Source of the DNA: Chloroflexota bacterium
GTDB lineage: Bacteria; Chloroflexota; Dehalococcoidia; UBA2979
Assembly: GCA_026713865.1 (NCBI GenBank)
Contig: JAPONQ010000036.1
Span: forward strand, 1 to 33,879
Direction: 5' to 3'
DNA length: 33,879 nucleotides
Shown in pieces: positions 32,001 to 33,879 of the stretch. The translations under genes and the position numbers were made by a program. The notes beneath the pieces are model-generated. The model did not search any database and was not told where the DNA came from. It saw nothing but the letters and a program-made list of their open reading frames with translations. Numbering within the stretch: position 1 is the first letter of the stretch; each line of letters starts with the position of its first letter.

Positions 32001-32318
32001 TGCAACGAAGTTGTAGACGACGCCGTTGATGGTCGCGTCCTTGATTTCGATACTGCGCCCGCTGGTGAAGAACAGGAAACGTCCCCGCCCCGAGGAATCT
32101 ACCGAGAACTCGATGGTGGTCCCCGGGTAGGTACAGCTCCCGCCCGACTCGACCACCAGACCGGCACGGCAGACGGTTTCCGTCCCCTGTGCGCTCACGT
32201 GGGCGCCCCAGGTAGCGACGGGGAGGAGGACAGCGGCAACGATCACCAGCACCCAGCCCAGGCGCCGGGCGGCGGCCAGTGAACTTTGCTTTGCGCCGGG
32301 ACTGGTCCAACTGGGCAT
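29091..32318 (-). CDS. Large exported surface protein: duplicated N-module, four FN3 repeats, 54-aa repeats, leucine-rich repeats
   Basis: 1075 aa from the ATG at 32318. The signal peptide (RRLGWVLVIVAAVLLPVA, cleavage near AHVSA) favours this start over an in-frame ATG at 32393. Then come two copies of a 74-aa module (CRAGLVV, SCTYP, EFSVDSSGRGR, INGVVYNFVAK) separated by a Thr/Pro linker. Four fibronectin type III-like units of 100 aa follow, each with four Cys (SSCR, SFC, VVAC, GCS). Next are two 54-aa repeats (GRIEFGF, RFFP, RWL), an ALYNATDGGHWRNRTNW cap, seven 24-aa plant-type LRRs (LxxLxLxxNxLxGxIPxxLG) and a Gly-rich hydrophobic end. No LPXTG is present. The protein is probably secreted or surface-bound and used in adhesion or binding. 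It follows a related FN3 gene on the same strand. Confidence 0.88.
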   Translation of the reverse strand: MPSWTSPGAKQSSLAAARRLGWVLVIVAAVLLPVATWGAHVSAQGTETVCRAGLVVESGGSCTYPGTTIEFSVDSSGRGRFLFFTSGRSIEIKDATINGVVYNFVAKAQRDGTWLIETAGDSVTPPPTTTPTPTATPTPTATPPPTTTPEPAPDGECRAGLVVGAGESCTYPDTSVEFSVDSSGRGRLLTFTSGQSIEIKDTTINGVLYNFVAKSQRDGTWLVETAGDSVAPPPTATPSPTPTATPTTTAEDAADGSDQVPQAPANQRYEYDGSAIVLSWDASAGADTYTVYYDDFFGSSCRLRSSGSPSFCEELATGLTGTTYTHTEPDTRRNYYWVVACSSTGCSEIDSANPAQLGGSPPEAPANQEYAYDGSSIVLTWDASTDADSYTIYYHDFFGSSCRISFGSPSFCDELATGLTGTSYTHAEPDASSNYYWVVACNSYGCSEIDSANPAGLGGSPPEAPASQEYEYDGSSIVLTWDASTAADSYTVYYHDFFGSSCRISFGSPSFCDELATGLTGTTYTHADPDASSNYYWVVACNNYGCSGIDSANPAGLGGSPPSAPSNQRYEHEDSTVVVAWDAVAAATSYTVYYDDFFGSSCRISFGSPSFCDELATDLTGTSYTHADPNASRNYYWVVGCNSFGCSTIGSGTPALLIGAVPAISSAAHAGSLESGEPASIEGRILARRLSSGRVEFGFQPEGGTLILPARRFFPADATVDRWLVSSDVVSDGEVVGRITARLRANGRIEFGFNPVDGERVLPRARFFPTTATLNRWLRSTIIDVPLTRETASLPTSPQSERNALVALYNATDGGHWRNRTNWVSDAPLGSWYGVTTDSNGHVTELDLSDNQLQGTLPADLADLEQLEALYLSDNKLSGEIPSELGGLASLVRLLLADNELSGEIPPELGNLPDLELLLLGDNKLDGKLPPELGKLSSLSVLALQTNELSGEIPPEVGDLTKLETLFLYENELEGEIPAELGKLFNLQILALHDNRLSGTLPETLGDLVNLVAAAVCELNPDLVCNLAELVADTVILGVDAVFSTVAAVGGVLGDIGGAVRDVGSAIIGVLGGFW
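29289..29793 (-). repeat. Seven plant-type leucine-rich repeats (72-bp period)
   Basis: Seven consecutive 24-residue units such as LEALYLSDNKLSGEIPSELG and LETLFLYENELEGEIPAELG, inside the large surface protein. The regular 72-bp spacing without gaps indicates tandem duplication. An upstream NWVSDAPLGSWYGV cap region matches the segment that often precedes such LRRs. Confidence 0.9.
29965..30275 (-). repeat. Two tandem 54-aa units of an unrecognised domain
   Basis: GRILARRLSSGRVEFGFQP and GRITARLRANGRIEFGFNP start two units exactly 162 bp apart. Each continues with a LP-A/R-R-FFP block and a RWL block. They lie between the FN3 units and the LRRs. I do not recognise the domain; it is predicted to be beta-rich. 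Confidence 0.8.
30340..31540 (-). repeat. Four FN3-like units with exact 300-bp period
   Basis: The block cagtagtagttg recurs at the same phase at about 30409, 30709, 31009 and 31309, so the units are exactly 300 bp each. Each encodes a fibronectin type III-like fold (SYTVYYHDFFGSSCR, NYYWVVACNSYGC) with four conserved cysteines, probably forming disulfides outside the cell. The middle two units are the most similar to each other. Confidence 0.9.
31620..32175 (-). repeat. Duplicated 74-aa N-terminal module (321-bp offset)
   Basis: Two copies with GLVV, SCTYP, SVDSSGRGR, IEIKD and INGV-YNFVAK blocks; for example gttccgtcgcgctgtg occurs at 31660 and 31981. Each has two Cys. The domain is not one I can name. 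Confidence 0.85.
31873..31944 (-). repeat. 18-bp imperfect tandem repeat, four copies, coding a Thr/Pro linker
   Basis: Units of the form ggtgtcgctgtcggggtg at 31873, 31891, 31909 and 31927. On the coding strand they give a TPTATP-type linker between the two N-terminal modules. The period is a multiple of three, so slippage would change linker length without shifting the frame. Confidence 0.88.
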
Positions 32319-32350
32319 CACGATGGTCCCAAACTTCTCTGCGCTTCCAT
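32318..32350 (-). CDS. Possible 10-codon upstream ORF coupled to the surface-protein start
   Basis: On the minus strand GGGAGAGG lies just before an ATG at 32350, opening MEAQRSLGPS. Its TGA (32320-32318) shares its last base with the ATG of the large surface protein (TGATG). This strong Shine-Dalgarno has no other in-frame use, and the surface-protein ATG itself lacks one. Re-initiation from this short ORF is therefore plausible. Chance is not excluded. Confidence 0.35.
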   Translation of the reverse strand: MEAQRSLGPS

Positions 32351-32394
32351 GTCCTCTCCCTCGCCCGAGGACTCTCATCAACGGTGGTCGCATC

Positions 32395-33879
32395 TCAAGG
32401 GGCGACCCGGGCGGGGTTCGCGCTGTCGATGGTCGAGCAGCCGAAGCGGTTGCAGGCGACGACCCAGTAGTAGTTCTCGTCGCGGTCGGGGTCGGAGTGC
32501 GTGAACGTCGTGACGGTGAGGTCGGTGGCGAGCTCCTCGCAGAAGCTCGGGCTGCCGAAGCTCAGCCGGCAACTCGAGTCGGAGAAGTCGTCGTGGTAGA
32601 CGGTGTAGGAGTCGGCGCCGGCGGAGGCGTCCCAGCTGAGGACGATGGCCGCACCGCCGTACTCGTAGCGCTGGTTGGCGGGAGCCCCGGGCGGCGTACC
32701 CCCGAGCGCGGCGGGGGTTGCGCTGTCGATCTCGGAGCAGCCGACGCTGTTGCAGGCGACGACCCAGTAATAGTGCTCGTCCGGGTCGGGGTCGGCGTGG
32801 GTGTAGCTGGTGCTGCTGAGGTTGGTAGCCAGTTCCTCGCAGAAGCTCGGGCTGCCGGAGCTCAGCCGGCAATTCGAGTCGAAGAAGGCGTGATAGTAGA
32901 CCGTGTAGGAATCGGCGCCCGAGGACGCGTCCCAGCTGAGGACGACAGCGGAGCCGTCGTACTCGTAGCGCTGGTCAGCAGGGCTGTCGGGCCGCCCGCT
33001 CCCAGCCTCGTCCCCTTCATCGGAAGGCGCGGGCTCATCGAGAGCCTTCTCGGATTCGGTCGCAGTGACCGTGAGGGTGTAGGAGCCTGTATCGCCCCAG
33101 CCTGCCACCGCAACGTAGTGAGTAGCGGACTCGGCGGCCGTCCAGATGATGCGCGACCCGAAGGATTCCCCGCCGTCGTCGTCGAACTCCAACTGCCGCG
33201 AACCGGAGTCATACAGGGCCGCAAGCGAGTCGTCCAGAGTTCCCAGATCCACGTCGATCCGGTAGGTCTGTCCGCGCTCCGCAGCGAAGGCGAAATAGTC
33301 GACGTCTCCCCCGTGGCCCAGCACACCGGTCACTGTCTCCCCGACGCTTGCGAAGGTGGCCTCGTCGGCTGAGTCTCCGTGGTCGTCCCTGGTGTCTGGA
33401 GCGTCACGGATCGCAGTGACCGTGAGGGTGTAGGAGCCTGTATCGCCGCCCCAGCCTGCCACTGCAACGTAGTGAGTGCCGGACTCGGTGGCCGTCCAGG
33501 TGATGCGCGACCCGAAGGATTCCCCGCCGTCGTCGTTGAGCTCCAACTGCCTCGAATCGGAGTCATACAGGGCCGCAACCGAGTCGTCCAGAGTTCCCAG
33601 ATCCACGTCGATCCGGTAGGTCTGTCCGCGCTCCGCGGTGAAGGCGAAGTAGTCGACGTCTCTCCCGTGGCCCAGCGCACCGGTGATTGCATCCCCGACG
33701 GTTAGGAAGGTGGCCTCGTCGGCTGAGTCTCCGTGGTCGTCCCTGGTGTCCGGAGCGTCACGGATCGCAGTGACCGTGAGGGTGTAGGAGCCTGTATCGC
33801 CCCAGCCTGCCACCGCAACGTAGTGAGTAGCGGACTCGGCGGCCGTCCAGATGATGCGCGACCCGAAGGATTCCCCGCC
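32395..33879 (-). CDS. Exported repeat protein with PPC domains and two FN3 units, 5' end beyond window
   Basis: 495 codons are visible, open to the right edge, so the N-terminus and any signal peptide are missing. From the N-terminal side there is one partial and two full pre-peptidase C-terminal (PPC)-like domains of 117-118 aa (DHGDSADEATF, DVDYFAFTAERGQTYRIDVD, GTHYVAVAGWG, GSYTLTVTA). An acidic linker (EKALDEPAPSDEGDEAGSG) comes next, then two FN3-like units of 100 aa nearly identical in plan to those of the downstream gene. It stops at VAP (TGA, 32397-32395). PPC domains are typical of secreted enzymes and surface proteins. Any catalytic domain would lie outside the window. Codon use and GC match the neighbours. 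Confidence 0.88.
   Translation of the reverse strand, partial: GGESFGSRIIWTAAESATHYVAVAGWGDTGSYTLTVTAIRDAPDTRDDHGDSADEATFLTVGDAITGALGHGRDVDYFAFTAERGQTYRIDVDLGTLDDSVAALYDSDSRQLELNDDGGESFGSRITWTATESGTHYVAVAGWGGDTGSYTLTVTAIRDAPDTRDDHGDSADEATFASVGETVTGVLGHGGDVDYFAFAAERGQTYRIDVDLGTLDDSLAALYDSGSRQLEFDDDGGESFGSRIIWTAAESATHYVAVAGWGDTGSYTLTVTATESEKALDEPAPSDEGDEAGSGRPDSPADQRYEYDGSAVVLSWDASSGADSYTVYYHAFFDSNCRLSSGSPSFCEELATNLSSTSYTHADPDPDEHYYWVVACNSVGCSEIDSATPAALGGTPPGAPANQRYEYGGAAIVLSWDASAGADSYTVYHDDFSDSSCRLSFGSPSFCEELATDLTVTTFTHSDPDRDENYYWVVACNRFGCSTIDSANPARVAP
32400..32999 (-). repeat. Two FN3-like units with 300-bp period
   Basis: Same unit as in the neighbouring gene: the Tyr-Tyr-Trp block recurs at about 32465 and 32765. 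With the four units at 30340-31540, six copies occur within 2.7 kb across two genes. Confidence 0.88.
33061..33879 (-). repeat. PPC-domain repeats, 351/354-bp period, cut by right edge
   Basis: Unit starts at 33061, 33412 and 33766. The 3-bp difference is one extra Gly codon in the middle unit. By direct comparison the 114 bp at 33061-33174 are identical to 33766-33879, whereas the middle copy differs at several positions. Confidence 0.92.

Noticed and set aside
30340..33879. CRISPR-like periodic repeats
   Set aside because: The 300-bp and 351/354-bp periodicity is coding and corresponds to protein domains; there are no short repeats with unique spacers.

Overview
This window is a GC-rich (roughly 70 percent by eye) stretch of bacterial chromosome, densely packed with genes on both strands. 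No mobile element, CRISPR array or rRNA is visible. The organism is not directly identifiable. A caa3-type oxidase beside a System I (Ccm) cytochrome c maturation operon, several SDR/amidase/hydrolase catabolic genes, a GreA with an extra N-terminal domain, and large surface proteins built from FN3, pre-peptidase C-terminal (PPC) and plant-type leucine-rich repeats together suggest a Chloroflexota lineage (Dehalococcoidia or SAR202-like). That assignment is inference.

Left part (1-10260). A catabolic/housekeeping set: an SDR dehydrogenase cut by the left edge (with a likely reading-frame error near position 90), a zinc-free quinone-oxidoreductase-like MDR enzyme, an alpha/beta hydrolase that has lost its catalytic Ser and His, an amidase-signature enzyme, a second SDR with a small partner ORF, a DUF2520 Rossmann protein followed by a divergent FolP, a ROK-fold protein without the catalytic Asp, a small helical protein, and glutamine-dependent NAD synthetase.

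Middle part (10427-24657). A nearly self-sufficient factory for a caa3 cytochrome c oxidase. The plus strand has CtaG (copper insertion). The minus strand has subunits II (with fused cytochrome c), I, III and IV. Divergent from these, a plus-strand operon of about 9 kb reads ccmG-ccmE-ccmF-ccmH-(mini ccmI)-(unknown membrane-anchored exported protein)-ccmA-ccmB-ccmC-ccmD-ctaA-ctaB, mostly with overlapping start and stop codons. The Ccm proteins would attach heme c to subunit II and to partner cytochromes, while CtaB and CtaA make heme A for subunit I.

Right part (24674-33879). On the minus strand are a small sulfite-oxidase-fold molybdoenzyme with a cytochrome b partner, and a GreA-family factor with an N-terminal domain resembling the core-binding domain of tyrosine recombinases. 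On the plus strand are RsmG, a Yip1-like membrane protein and tRNA-Ala(GGC) with a plausible promoter and a strong downstream hairpin. The window ends with two adjacent minus-strand surface-protein genes carrying six nearly interchangeable 300-bp FN3 units and 351/354-bp PPC units. The second of these genes runs off the right edge.

The observations most worth a second look are the GreA fusion, the unknown exported protein next to a TPR-less CcmI in the ccm operon, the CcmE heme motif HxxxF, the catalytically degenerate hydrolase and ROK proteins, and the repeat-driven surface locus with a short upstream ORF that ends on the start codon of the large protein.
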